A stretch of 64,000 bases of DNA, taken from contig JAZARR010000088.1 in assembly GCA_037389465.1 (NCBI GenBank), forward strand, positions 6,200,001 through 6,264,000, given 5' to 3'. The stretch is from Baylisascaris procyonis (Eukaryota; Nematoda; Chromadorea; Rhabditida; Ascarididae). Made by a program: the position numbers and the translations under genes. Of this stretch, positions 10,158 through 22,400 are shown piece after piece (position 1 is the first letter of the stretch; each line of letters opens with the position of its first letter). A model generated the notes under the pieces. The model saw nothing but the letters and a program-made list of their open reading frames with translations, did not search any database and was not told the origin of the DNA.

Positions 10158-13100
10158 TCATTCACTTTCAGAGTTAAGCTGACGAATATTGAACCTAATA
10201 ACTGCGAATCTGATCTGCGATAAAGTTACGTGTGTTGTGCGAGTGCAGAATTTCCTCTTTACTTGCAGTTGTTTTCCATTTCCCACCGAAGAAAGCAGAT
10301 CCACTCAACTTACCGTCAAAATGACATTGTGACATCTGTGCCACAAATATTTTCACTCTCAGCCGTTTGCTGTTTAGCGGTTTGATCATTGTGCAGAAAT
10401 TCATGAACGATAGTGTGCGGTGCGGGAATTTTAAACGATGATGTGTCATTGCTCTAGTAGCCTAAAAATTACCTCGCGAATATCCAGATCGACACCTGTG
10501 CTGCCGACGTCGAAGGTTCGTCGAAGAAACTGTTTCAGATGGAAAGTCAACTTGTTGCCACGTACCGTCCCTTGTTCCATCATCGAGAATCCTTCAAAAG
10601 CCAAACTTAAGAAGTGAAACCGATTCACTGTGAACTAACAGCTCTTTCCACCTGGGAAAAAAACTTCCTCAAAAATTAAGAGGAATCGGCGATTAGGTGA
10701 TAGTTCTATTTCACTGAGGTTCATTTCATCGACGAAAACTACATTTTTTGAATTAGCTGAATTCTACGCAGTACTGCTACATAAACCGTACAGAGTACTA
10801 CTATGAAATGAGAAGTATTCTTGCTCTTAACATAATAATGTAATCAAACTGATTCTATAATATGTTCATAATTTGACTTGAAAGCCGTCGAAGATGCAAT
10901 ATTTGAAATACCAGGCAACGAGAAGGATGTGGGAAAAGAATGTTTCAAAAATTCTTAAGAAGAAAATCGAGGTATTTACACCGAGAAAAGGCCACCACGG
11001 CAGACTCATTACCGTCATATCAGGAACGCTTGGGCGCTAACAAAATTTCTTGAAAGTTGACTTGCATAAGCCAAGTGGATTGGCAACATTTAACCAATGT
11101 TCTGAGTATCATCGAATCCACCGCACAAAGTTTGCTAGAAACCATAAGAGATGAATAATATGTGATAGAATTCTGAATGCATCTTACAAATGCACCAACA
11201 GTAAGTCAAAAACGCGCTGTGTGGTAGGCGCCGAAATAAGACAACGCTAATGTGTTGGTTAATGATGGTCGGCTAAAATGCAACATTCTTTCAGACTGCA
11301 TTTCGAATATTTTAGTTGAAGACAGCGGTGTGCTGCTTGATTTTCTTTTACACTGCAGCAAGTGTTTAGAATTTATTGATGTTGGTATTGCTTCAGTTCT
11401 CAAGGTTATTCGTAAATTTAGTAGTAAGTCCTGTTTTTCAAATGCACTGTAAAAGCAGTTTCATGGCAGCTTAGCACAGTTTTTTCACGTTCGATCTCTT
11501 GTGCATCTCTTCAATAATCCTAGAAATGTGCGCTCCTCTCATTCTTATAAGAAAATCATCTGCCAGCTGAGAAAAAGGTCCGATCAAGTTAACTTCCTTA
11601 TATTCGCCCATCTTTGATATGTTTCCACTTCCCCTAACCCCTTCCTTAAACAGCCTACTGTCGAGGCTTTCAAAGACGTTTTATGATACCGCTCCTTCTT
11701 GAATAGGCAGATGTTTGCATGCCAACGTCAGGCACCAGCTTCAAGACAGAATCTGACTTCCATAGAAAGACTGTGCTTCTGACGAATGGCAGTTACATTC
11801 GAAAGGGGTTTCATTTGAGGCAGCGCTGATGTATGTTAGCAGCTTCCAGAATGTTTCATACGAAAAGACTTTCTAGAGTGAAGAATCTGCTTTTGAAAAC
11901 TTACGGTTGCTGAACTTTTGCGGCCGTTATCCTCTTCTCTTACCATTCGCTTTTCGTCTGTTCTTGATTCTTTTGTCCCCGTTATGCCTTGCTCTTTTGT
12001 CCCCGTTATGCCTTGCTCTTTTGTCCCCGTTATGCTTTGCGTGTTCCTCATAAAGCGTACGATCACAGAACCAATAATTAACTTGCGCTGTCGACTTGAG
12101 ATTATTTTAGTTTCAAGGGCTCCTTAACAAATTTTTTCGGCTGTGGACTTAAGCGCCAAATATCGTACGACGTTTTTGGGTCCCTTTTAATGTCTCTTCG
12201 GTAATAATTCTTCCGACTTTCGCTCCTACATGGCTGCGAAATTTATGTATTTGTATGTTGCACGTCGTCAAAAATTTGTGAGCGTCGAGAAGCACATATT
12301 CTAGAGAGTATGAAGGTATTTTCATTCTGCTAGCGACAATCCTCACTTTTTCAACGTACCTTCGCTGCTTGTTGTCAGGTAGGCGACATGGATACGAGGG
12401 TCACGTTTTGTTGCATTCTTGACTGGCATGAAACCATATTCGGAGCGTATCACGTTCTTCTCACGATCAAAATAACTGTGTCTAAAATTCGTCTATACGA
12501 GATTAGAAAATGTGCCTGAAGCTCATTACCCTCTCATCCGAACGTATTGAGTTTGCCTTTGCACATATTTTCGGCTATTAGGGGACATTCATTTACATAT
12601 AGTTCGCACATCTGTATTGGTAAAGTCCTTTATGGTGGCATCATATCTACATATGTTCATCCCATCTCGGAAGTCACTGAAAATAGAACTGTCAAATCTA
12701 GTCGCTATTCTCTGCACCTGTATCTGTTTTCAATATTGATCCATTAAGTTTGAACGAGGTTACATGCGCTGACAAATACTTGAAAAATGCCATTTTTTTT
12801 ATAGTTAACCCCACAGCATTTCATGGCTGCCGAGCAGAACCATGAAAGAGGGCTAGCCCGAGATACGATTTTCCATTTCCGCTCACCAAACCAACCGTTT
12901 TCATAGGTCGAAAGCAAACAGTAAAAAGCGCAGTAATTCATTCATTCATGTTTTAATTGATTTAGCCGTTCATACAAGTCTGTTAAGAATTCATTTTTTG
13001 TGATCCGATTGGTAATGCATGCATCCCGACCAGTTGCAAAATAACAGGCAAAATTTTGGCAAAATGCATCCAAGTTGTCAATAACTCAGATAAGATGGAA

Positions 13101-13674
13101 TTGAGGGGTTAACTTCGGATGGTTCATGAATCGTCATGTGCTCTTATATCCGTCAAGTTTCATATTTCTAGCTTCAGTACCTAAGTTGAACTTACCGAAG
13201 ATATGGACAGACATACGCGTACACGAAGAACGACGTCGATTAATGTAGTATACGGATGAAGATTTGGAAGGCGTATGAAAATATAAATAGAAACGATTTT
13301 CGGTAAGTAATCATCTCATCATTGATTTTATGAAGAAATCGATTACCGACGTCTTATCGCCTGCTATAAAAATACACGCTCGAGTATGAAGATGACCCAC
13401 CTGTCGCTCAAAATGAAGAAGAACAGAAAGGATCATCTGCACTAAGTACTCACGTAATATTGGCTGCGCGAGCACCAAATTTCGGCAGAGGATTGATAGC
13501 AATGTCGATGAGATCAGGTGGAGCGAACTCTCGTGTATTCCCACTTCTCGATTGCAACTCCCAAAGACCAATAAATTCTGCGATGGGTCGCAAATCATAT
13601 GGGAGTCTTCGCAGATCATACCCTTGAAAATTTTTGGCATTGTAGCTACACATTAGTGAAGAAATCATACTCAT
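10158..13674 (-). CDS. Nitrobindin-like protein (THAP4 C-terminal-like beta-barrel)
   Basis: Exons, 5' to 3': 13674-13454, 12481-12360, 10591-10473, then less surely 10335-10314 and 10261-10158. All join in phase, giving about 195 residues, the usual size for the single-domain family. Recognisable family landmarks: FIGLWE near residue 34, PLPKFG near 62 running into an ITHSYF strand, SEYGFMPVK at 87-95, then FSMMEQG and RGNKLTF and the FLRRTFD strand. Nitrobindins are small cytosolic beta-barrels; plant and human members bind heme and act on nitric oxide or peroxynitrite. The C-terminal heme-ligand histidine of the family is not evident in the proposed last exon, so heme binding is open. The ATG at 13674 has an A-rich context and lies about 130 nt after the preceding gene's stop. 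No THAP zinc finger is seen. Introns are about 970, 1,770, 140 and 52 nt. Family call firm; last two exons tentative. Confidence 0.72.
11970..12041 (+). repeat. 24-bp tandem repeat, three copies
   Basis: CTTTTGTCCCCGTTATGC starts at 11970, 11994 and 12018, an exact 24-bp period with one mismatch near the end. It lies in the large intron of the nitrobindin-like gene. It keeps a frame open on both strands (for example TGTKEQGI on minus), which is a by-product of the period. Confidence 0.9.
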
Positions 13675-13805
13675 TTTGTAACCTTAAATTTTTTTTCAAC
13701 CTTCAAGGAATTGCATATGCCTGGTGTATTTCGCTCATTTGAGGACTTCTATCCTAGATATATGGGACCTGGAGGCTGCTACTGAGATACCATTTTATCA
13801 CTTAA

Positions 13806-14733
13806 TTATTTTATTCTTTTATTTTTCAGGTCGGAACCGATGGTAGCCACGAGGCTTCTTTTCGCTAATGTTTTGGCTTTCTCGTTGTCGGCAGAACTAT
13901 TGTAGCTTCCTTGGAGGGCCGAAATATCACCAGAGAACGTCGTCAAGGGCTGCAGACCCGCCGAGCTCGACGTAAGGAAAACGGAATTGGGTTTTACAAT
14001 CTCTGGGACGAGTTTGTACTGAGAGCGCTGATTTCCAGATTCAGAAGTCTTCCGCAACTTCAGAAGCCTCGAGACGTTCCGGCTTTTTGAATTATCCATC
14101 GTTCTAACATAATTCTTTAGAGAAACACCTACTGTTGATTCTATTACTTCCAAACTTCAAACGCTTGCATTCTCTGCTTTATTGTTGTTTGCATTTACGT
14201 TTGTTTAATTGTATGGAAGTGTTCGATTGTTAGGTATAATCACCAAATGTTGAGGTAATTACTAACTTATTATACTAAGTAGTATATTAAGTGAGTCATC
14301 GCGTCCAAGTATTTGTTCGTATGCTCGTTCGTTTTGAATACCGCAAATTAATCGCGGAGTTTGAAAGAAGTTATTTGCTTATCACAGAGAACATAGTAGT
14401 CACTAATGCAAACATAGAAATTTTTAGTGATAGCGCAATTTAGAAATGGCAAAAATGTCGTGAACAATTTTAAAAATTTTGTTAGAATATTAGAAGTAAT
14501 AACTCACTGTCTTCGTATTTTGATTCGATAAAGGGGAAAGCAGCAAGAATGAACGCAACTACTAATAAATTCATCACACCTGAATTGAAACCTGCAACTC
14601 ATACGACCGAACATTTCAAGCCATCGTTTAAAGCATTCGTGTTGTTCAATCGCTCCTTTATGCGCATCCAGACGATATTTGAATTCACTAAGAGGAATTT
14701 CTAATCCGTCAACACTACAACTAGTGAATTTTG
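13806..14733 (-). CDS. Unidentified gene, last two exons
   Basis: Exon 14733-14605 follows a TTTTTTAG acceptor and ends before GTATGAG; its 42 codons include DGLEIPLSEFKYRLDAHKG and then ECFKRWLEMFG. The next exon (14146-13806) continues in phase after a GGAAG acceptor for about 113 codons to TAA. It is rich in Ser, Lys and Asn (SKSRNVSRLLKLRK, TLAKRSLVATIG), like a disordered nuclear-protein tail. Two AATAAA motifs overlap the stop (plus 13810-13815 and 13818-13823). I do not recognise the family. A further open stretch upstream (about 14,945-14,780, including VSNEDPNYFPNF and FGRHSVPQRRNAIL) looks coding, but its donor phase does not match. The stop lies about 130 nt before the nitrobindin-like ATG, so the two may share an operon. 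Confidence 0.45.
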
Positions 14734-14739
14734 CTAAAA

Positions 14740-15510
14740 AATAGATCAATTTTTTTCACCAGAATAGCATTGCGGCGTTGTGGAACTGAATGCCTTCCAA
14801 ATATGATTGTCTTCGAAATTGGACTTTGGAAGTTCGGAAAGTAATTCGGGTCCTCATTAGAAACTTTCAAAATTACTTCTAGTTTATGTATTTTCGAAAA
14901 AATTCCAATGGAAATTATTTTCCAAGCTGTAGTTGAAGGTGCTCAAAAAGATGCCTTCGAAAATTGACTGCCCACGGTAGATTTTTTTCAGAAGAAATAA
15001 GAACAACCTTTTGTTCCCGAAATGGCAATTTTTCGCTTTTGGTGGGTCGTAACAAAAACTGTTGCCTATTCTTGTAGACGATGAGGGATATGGTAATAAC
15101 GAACAGCTATTTCTACCTCACGTGCACCTTATTTTAGAACATTCCCCCTCTGAAAATGTGGAACTCCTGGTGTTTATTGGTGCATGCAGAAACACCGTCA
15201 GCATCTGCTTGTGAAACGAACAACAGCCAAACTGGATCGTCGCATCAGCTGAATAACATAAATCTTTGTCTGAGGCCTTTTGGGCTTCGAAAAGAAGGGC
15301 TTAGCAAAGAATCCTTTGAAGGAACACTTCAAAGATAACTACGGTCGTTTTCCTATAAGTCATTGTGGTTACGATTTTTACAAAGCAAATTCCTATGCAG
15401 CTTCAGCTACAGCTTGAAAAATAATCAAGGAACGAGTACGATTTAATAAATTAATGTCTTGTATTCATCCGCCTATGATTTTTCTCAGTTTTTCACTGAG
15501 AACTCGAAAC
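14740..15510. other. Possible upstream exons, otherwise empty
   Basis: A minus-strand frame from about 14,945 to 14,780 is protein-like and may belong to the gene ending at 13806, but I could not place its splice sites. The rest shows no supported feature. Confidence 0.3.
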
Positions 15511-15519
15511 TAATATTCA

Positions 15520-15715
15520 ATGAAAACTCGAAGCGGAAGTAAAACAAAGGAGAATTGTTGGATGGAAGCAGCGCAAATGGTGTGTAAATCGCCGTTAATG
15601 CGAGGCATTGGTGGGACGACAACGGCCGGCGTTCGCGAACGACGAAGACAACTTAGAAGCGGGCACCAAAAAGCGGGCGCTGACGGCCCCTTAGAAACGG
15701 GTTTCAGATGATGCA
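15520..15715. other. GC-rich block, possible dispersed repeat
   Basis: This stretch of about 200 bp is clearly richer in G+C than its surroundings and open on both strands (minus: CLRRSRTPAVVVPPMPRIN; plus: VRERRRQLRSGHQKAGADG). The sharp composition change and placement in gene-poor DNA suggest an inserted element rather than a local gene. I cannot name it. Confidence 0.3.
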
Positions 15716-15762
15716 ACCACGTAGGCTGTCCACTGCTCAAATTTCTTAGAAATTTCTTAATA

Positions 15763-15855
15763 AATACCACGTATCTCTATCATCAAATCCACCGGATAAC
15801 ACACAATGGATTGGGTGCTATCCGATGGATTTTATGATACCAGATACGTGGTATT
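15763..15855. repeat. Imperfect inverted repeat, about 40-bp arms
   Basis: The left arm (15763-15802, starting AATACCACGTATCT) and right arm (15815-15855, ending AGATACGTGGTATT) are reverse complements with a few mismatches around a 12-base centre. The size fits a small foldback or MITE-like element, or a stem able to form a cruciform. No target-site duplication is evident. Confidence 0.8.
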
Positions 15856-15859
15856 CATG

Positions 15860-16440
15860 TTTGTTCTCAGTGAGCATATTGAAGCCTACCTTAACTTGAA
15901 TAATGTCCATCCTAGACAGTTTGCGGTCCATCTTAACCCGTCATTGATCGGCTTCGAGTTTATGCTCGTCATGTTTGAATGGGTGCATTATGGTCCAGTG
16001 TTTGATTATTTATTTAGTCCAATTCCCATTTTATGACAATCTGGCATTTATTCAGCAACATACACTGTTTTATTTACGATCCATGCCATGAATTGTATTC
16101 AACGTACTGTAACTTATATTCCTATCCCAGATACAGTTGCTGCAGCCGATTTATGAAAGAAATTGTCATTAGGTTGCAGGCAGTTCGTGAGGGTAAAACC
16201 AAGCTGAATATGCTGCGAGTTCAGTAAGTATAGGAAGTCTTGAGGTTATATGCCATACAAGTGTAGATGCAAGCCGTAATTGGTATAACACATCGATAAG
16301 TGTGGAATGCTTGTTAATAGTGATATGAACAAGAATTGGCAGGTTGCAGCAACGGCGAGTACGCGCCACGTTGTAAACCGACTTCAGCAAGCCGAAATAT
16401 TTCTTACCTTTAACACTGCATGTAACGCGCTTAAACATCA
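15860..16440. other. No gene recognised
   Basis: Unique DNA up to the left edge of the satellite. There are short frames only and no supported feature. Confidence 0.45.
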
Positions 16441-16449
16441 ACGGCGCAA

Positions 16450-19400
16450 CAGAACATTTTGAACAATGACGAGCCTTCGCAAATTTGAATGCCACCTCAG
16501 TCTCGAAACGAAAGCAAGTGAACTGTTGGGGGTGAATCATTCCAAACGTATTGAGGACATTTAGTATTGTTTGAATGTACTGCTGCTTCCATCCCAACTT
16601 CGTTTCAATGCCATTTTGGTCTCGAAGCGAAAGCAATTGAACTGTTGGAGGGTGAATGATTCCACAGCCATTCAGAATTCTTCGAATATAATGTTCCAAA
16701 GTCAAACGTCGCTGATCGGACAAAGTTTGAATGCCCTTTTGGTCTCGAAACGAAAGCAAGTGAACTGTTGGAGGGTGAATGATTCCACAGCCATTCAGAA
16801 TTCTTCGAATATAATGTTCCGAAGTCAAACGTCGCTGATCGGACAAAGTTTGAATGCCCTTTTGGTCTCGAAACGAAAGCAAGTGAACTGTTGGAGGGTG
16901 AATGATTCCAAAGCCATTCAGAATTCTTTGAATATAATGTTCCAAAGTCAATGAGAACTGTTTGATTATGATGTTCCAAAATCATCAAAATTGTGCGGAT
17001 GTGACGTTTCTGATTCGACAACATTTAAGTGTCTATTTTGTTTCGCAAAGAAAACAAGTGAACTGTTGCAGGGTGGACGATCCCAAAGTCATTCAGAATT
17101 CTTTGGATGTAACTTTGCTAATTGGACAACGTTTGAATGCCATTTTGGTCTCGAAACGAAGACAAGTGAACTGTTGGGGTGAATGATTTTTAAACTTATT
17201 GAGAATTCTTTGAATATAATGTTCCAAGGTCATTCACAATTGTTTGAATGTGGTGTTACCATTCGAACTTCGTTTGAACGCCATTTTGGTCTCGAAGCGA
17301 AGGCAAGTGAACTGTTGGAGGGTGAATGATTCCAAAGCCATGCAGAATTCTTCAAGTATAACGTTCCAAAGTCAAACGTCGTTGATTTTACAACGTTTGA
17401 ATGCCTTTTTGGTCTCGAAACGAAAGCAAGTGCACTGTTCGGGGCTGAATGATTCCAAAGCCATGCAGAATTCTTCAAATATAATGTTCCAAAGTCAATC
17501 AGAACTGTTTGGATGTAGCGTCGCTGATTCTACAACGTTTGAATGCCTTTTTGGTCTCGAAGCGAAGGCAAGTGCACTGTTGGAAGGTGAATGTTTCCAA
17601 AGGTATTCAGAATTCTTTGAATATAATGTTCCAAAGTCAATGAGAACTGTTTGATTATGATATTCCAAAATCATTCAAAATTGTGCGGATGTGACGTTTC
17701 TGATTCAACAACATTTAAGTGTCTATTTTGTTTCGCAAAGAAAGCAAGTGAACTGTTGCAGGGTGGACAATTCCAAAGTCATTCAGGATTCTTTGAGTGT
17801 AACTTTGCTAAGTGGGCAACGTTTGAATGCCATTTAGGACTCGAAACGAAAGCAAGTGCACTGTTGGGGGGTGAATGATTCCGAAGCCATGCGGGATTCT
17901 TCAAATATAATGTTCCAAAGTCAAACGTCGCTGATCGGACAACGTTTGAATGCCTTTTTGGTCTCGAAACGAAAGCAAGTGAACTGTTGGAGGGTGAATG
18001 ATTTCAAAGCCATGCAGAATTCTTCAAATATAATGTTCCAAAGTCAATCAGTGCTGTTTCGATGTTGCGTCGCTGATTCTACAAGGTTTGAATGCCTTCT
18101 TGGTCTCGAAACGAAAGCAAGTGAACTGTTGGAGGGTGAATGATTCCAAAGCCATGCAGAATTCTTCAAATATAATGTTCCAAAGTCAATCAGTGCTGTT
18201 TCGATGTTGCGTCGCTGATTCTACAACGTTTGAATGCCTTTTTGGTCTCGAAGCGAAGGCAAGTCAGCTGTCGGAGGGTGAATGATTCCAAAATCATTCA
18301 GAATTCTTTGAATATAATGTTCCAAAGTCAACTAGGGTGGTGTAGCGTCGCTGATTCTACAACGTTTGAATGCCTTTTTGGTCTCGAAACGAAAGCAGGT
18401 GAACTGTTGGAGGGTGAATGATTCCAAAGCCATTCAGAATTCTTCGAATATTATGTTCCAAAGTCAATGAGAACTGTTTGATTATGATGTTCCATAATCA
18501 TTCAAAATTGTGCGGATGTGACGTTTCTGATTCAACAACATTTAAGTATCTATTTTGTTTCGCAAAGAAAGCAAGTGAACTGTTGCAGGGTGGACGATTC
18601 CAAAGTCATTCAGAATTCTTTGAATGTAACTTTGCTAATTGGACAACATTTGAATGCCATTTTGGTCTCGAAACGAAGAGAAGTGAACTGTTGGGGGTGA
18701 ATGATTTTTAAGCTTATTGAGAATTCTTTGAATATAATGTTCCAAGGTCATTCACAATTCTTTGAATGTGGTGGTACCATTCGAACTTCGTTTGAACGCC
18801 ATTTTGGTCTCGAAGCGAAGGCAAGTGAACTGTTGGAGGGTGAATGATTCCAAACCCATGCAGAATTCTTCAAGTATAACGTTCCAAAGTCAAACGTCGT
18901 TGATTTTACAACGTTTGAATGCCTTTTTGGTCTCGAAACGAAAGCAAGTGCACTGTTGAGGGGTGAATGATTCCGCAGCCATGCAGGATTCTTCGAATAT
19001 AATGTTGCAAAGTCAAATGTCGCTGGTTTGAGAACGTTTGAATGCCTTTTTGGTCTCGAAACGAAAGCAAGTGTACTGTTGGCGGGTGAATGATTCCAAA
19101 GGCATGCAGAATTCTGCGAATATAATGTTCCAAAATCATTCAGAATTCTTCGAACATAATGTTCCTAAGTCGTTCAGAATTGCTCGGATGTGACGTTTCT
19201 GATTCAACAACGTTTAAGTGTCTATTTTGTTTCGCAAAGAAAGCAAGTGAACTGTTGCAGGGTGGACAATTCCAAAGTCATTCAGGATTCTTTGAGTGTA
19301 ACTTTGCTAAGTGGGCAACGTTTGAATGCCATTTTGGTCTCGAAACGAAAGCAAGTGCACTGTTGGGGGGTGAATGATTTTTAAGCTTATTGAGAATTCT

Positions 19401-22400
19401 TTGAATATAATGTTCCAAGGTCATTCACAATTGTTTGAATGTGGTGTTACCATTCGAACTTCGTTTGAACGCCATTTTGGTCTCGAAGCGAAGGCAAGTG
19501 AACTGTTGGAGGGTGAATGATTCCAAAGCCATGCAGAATTCTTCAAGTATAACGTTCCAAAGTCAAACGTCGTTGATTTTACAACGTTTGAATGCCTTTT
19601 TGGTCTCGAAACGAAAGCAAGTGCACTGTTGGGGGGTGAATGATTCCGTACCCATGCAGGATTCTTCGAATATAATGCTCCAAAGTCAAGCGTCGCTGGT
19701 TTTACAGCGTTTGAATGCCTTTTTGGTCTCGAAGCGAAGGCAAGTGAACTGTTGAGGGGTGAATGATTCCGCAGCCATGCAGGATTCTTCGAATATAATG
19801 TTGCAAAGTCAAATGTCGCTGATCGGACAACGTTTGAATGTCTTTTTGGTCTCGAAACGAAAGCAAGTGCACTGTTGGGGGGTGAATGATTCCGAAACCA
19901 TGCAGGATTCTTAGAATATAATGCTCCAAGGTCAAACGTCGCTGGTTTTACAGCGTTTGAGTGCCTTTTTGGTCTCGAAACGAAAGCAAGTGAACTGTTG
20001 GGGGGTGAATGATTCCGCAGCCATTGAGAATTCTTTGAACATAATGGTCGAAAGTCAATCAGGGTCGGTGTAACGTCGCTGGTTTGAGAACGTTTGAATG
20101 CCTTTTTGGTCTCGAAACGAAAGCAAGTGAACTGTTGGGGGGTGAATGATTCCGCAGCCATTGAGAATTCTTTGAACATAATGGTCGAAAGTCAATCAGG
20201 GTCGGTGTAACGTCGCTGGTTTGAGAACGTTTGAATGCCTTTTTGGTCTCGAAACGAAAGCAAGTGTACTGTTGGCGGGTGAATGATTCCAAAGGCATGC
20301 AGAATTCTGCGAATATAATGTTCCAAAATCATTCAGAATTCTTCGAACATAATGTTCCTAAGTCGTTCAGAATTGCTCGGATGTGACGTTTCTGATTCAA
20401 CAACGTTTAAGTGTCTATTTTGTTTCGCAAAGAAAGCAAGTGAACTGTTGCAGGGTGGACAATTCCAAAGTCATTCAGGATTCTTTGAGTGTAACTTTGC
20501 TAAGTGGGCAACGTTTGAATGCCATTTTGGTCTCGAAACGAAAGCAAGTGCACTGTTGGGGGGTGAATGATTCCGCAGCCATGCAGGATTTTTCGAATAT
20601 AATGTTCCAAAGTCAAACCTCGCTGATCGGACAACGTTTGAATTCCTTTTTGGTCTCGAAACGAAAGCAGGTGAACTGTTGGAGGGTGAATGATTCCAAA
20701 GCCATTCAGAATTCTTTGAATATTATGTTCCAAAGTCAATGAGAACTGTTTGATTATGATGTTCCATAATCATTCAAAATTGTGCGGATGTGACGTTTCT
20801 GATTCAACAACATTTAAGTGTCTATTTTGTTTCGCAAAGAAAGCAAGTGAACTGTTGCAGGGTGGACGATTCCAAAGTCATTCAGAATTCTTTGAATGTA
20901 ACTTTGCTAATTGGACAATGTTTGAATGCCATTTTGGTCTCGAAACGAAGACAAGTGAACTGTTGGGGGTGAATGATTTTTAAGCTTATTGAGAATTCTT
21001 TGAATATAATGTTCCAAGGTCATTCACAATTGTTTGAATGTGGTGTTACCATTCGAACTTCGTTTGAACGCCATTTTGGTCTCGAAGCGAAGGCAAGTGA
21101 ACTGTTGGAGGGTGAATGATTCCAAAGCCATGCAGAATTCTTCAAGTATAACGTTCCAAAGTCAAACGTCGTTGATTTTACAACGTTTGAATGCCTTTTT
21201 GGTCTCGAAACGAAAGCAAGTGCACTGTTGGGGGGTGAATGATTCCGTACCCATGCAGGATTCTTCGAATATAATGCTCCAAAGTCAAGCGTCGCTGGTT
21301 TTACAGCGTTTGAATGCCTTTTTGGTCTCGAAGCGAAGGCAAGTGAACTGTTGAGGGGTGAATGATTCCGCAGCCATGCAGGATTCTTCGAATATAATGT
21401 TGCAAAGTCAAATGTCGCTGATCGGACAACGTTTGAATGTCTTTTTGGTCTCGAAACGAAAGCAAGTGCACTGTTGGGGGGTGAATGATTCCGAAACCAT
21501 GCAGGATTCTTAGAATATAATGCTCCAAGGTCAAACGTCGCTGGTTTTACAGCGTTTGAATGCCTTTTTGGTCTCGAAACGAAAGCAAGTGAACTGTTGG
21601 GGGGTGAATGATTCCGCAGCCATTGAGAATTCTTTGAACATAATGGTCGAAAGTCAATCAGGGTCGGTGTAACGTCGCTGGTTTGAGAACGTTTGAATGC
21701 CTTTTTGGTCTCGAAACGAAAGCAAGTGAACTGTTGGGGGGTGAATGATTCCGCAGCCATTGAGAATTCTTTGAACATAATGGTCGAAAGTCAATCAGGG
21801 TCGGTGTAACGTCGCTGGTTTGAGAACGTTTGAATGCCTTTTTGGTCTCGAAACGAAAGCAAGTGTACTGTTGGCGGGTGAATGATTCCAAAGGCATGCA
21901 GAATTCTGCGAATATAATGTTCCAAAATCATTCAGAATTCTTCGAACATAATGTTCCTAAGTCGTTCAGAATTGCTCGGATGTGACGTTTCTGATTCAAC
22001 AACGTTTAAGTGTCTATTTTGTTTCGCAAAGAAAGCAAGTGAACTGTTGCAGGGTGGACAATTCCAAAGTCATTCAGGATTCTTTGAGTGTAACTTTGCT
22101 AAGTGGGCAACGTTTGAATGCCATTTTGGTCTCGAAACGAAAGCAAGTGCACTGTTGGGGGGTGAATGATTCCGCAGCCATGCAGGATTTTTCGAATATA
22201 ATGTTCCAAAGTCAAACCTCGCTGATCGGACAACGTTTGAATTCCTTTTTGGTCTCGAAACGAAAGCAGGTGAACTGTTGGAGGGTGAATGATTCCAAAG
22301 CCATTCAGAATTCTTTGAATATTATGTTCCAAAGTCAATGAGAACTGTTTGATTATGATGTTCCATAATCATTCAAAATTGTGCGGATGTGACGTTTCTG

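Noticed and set aside
13820..13860. Plus-strand acceptor ATTTTTCAGG
   Set aside because: The frames after it close within a short distance, and the T-rich tract is better explained as the complement of AATAAA motifs at the minus-strand gene end.
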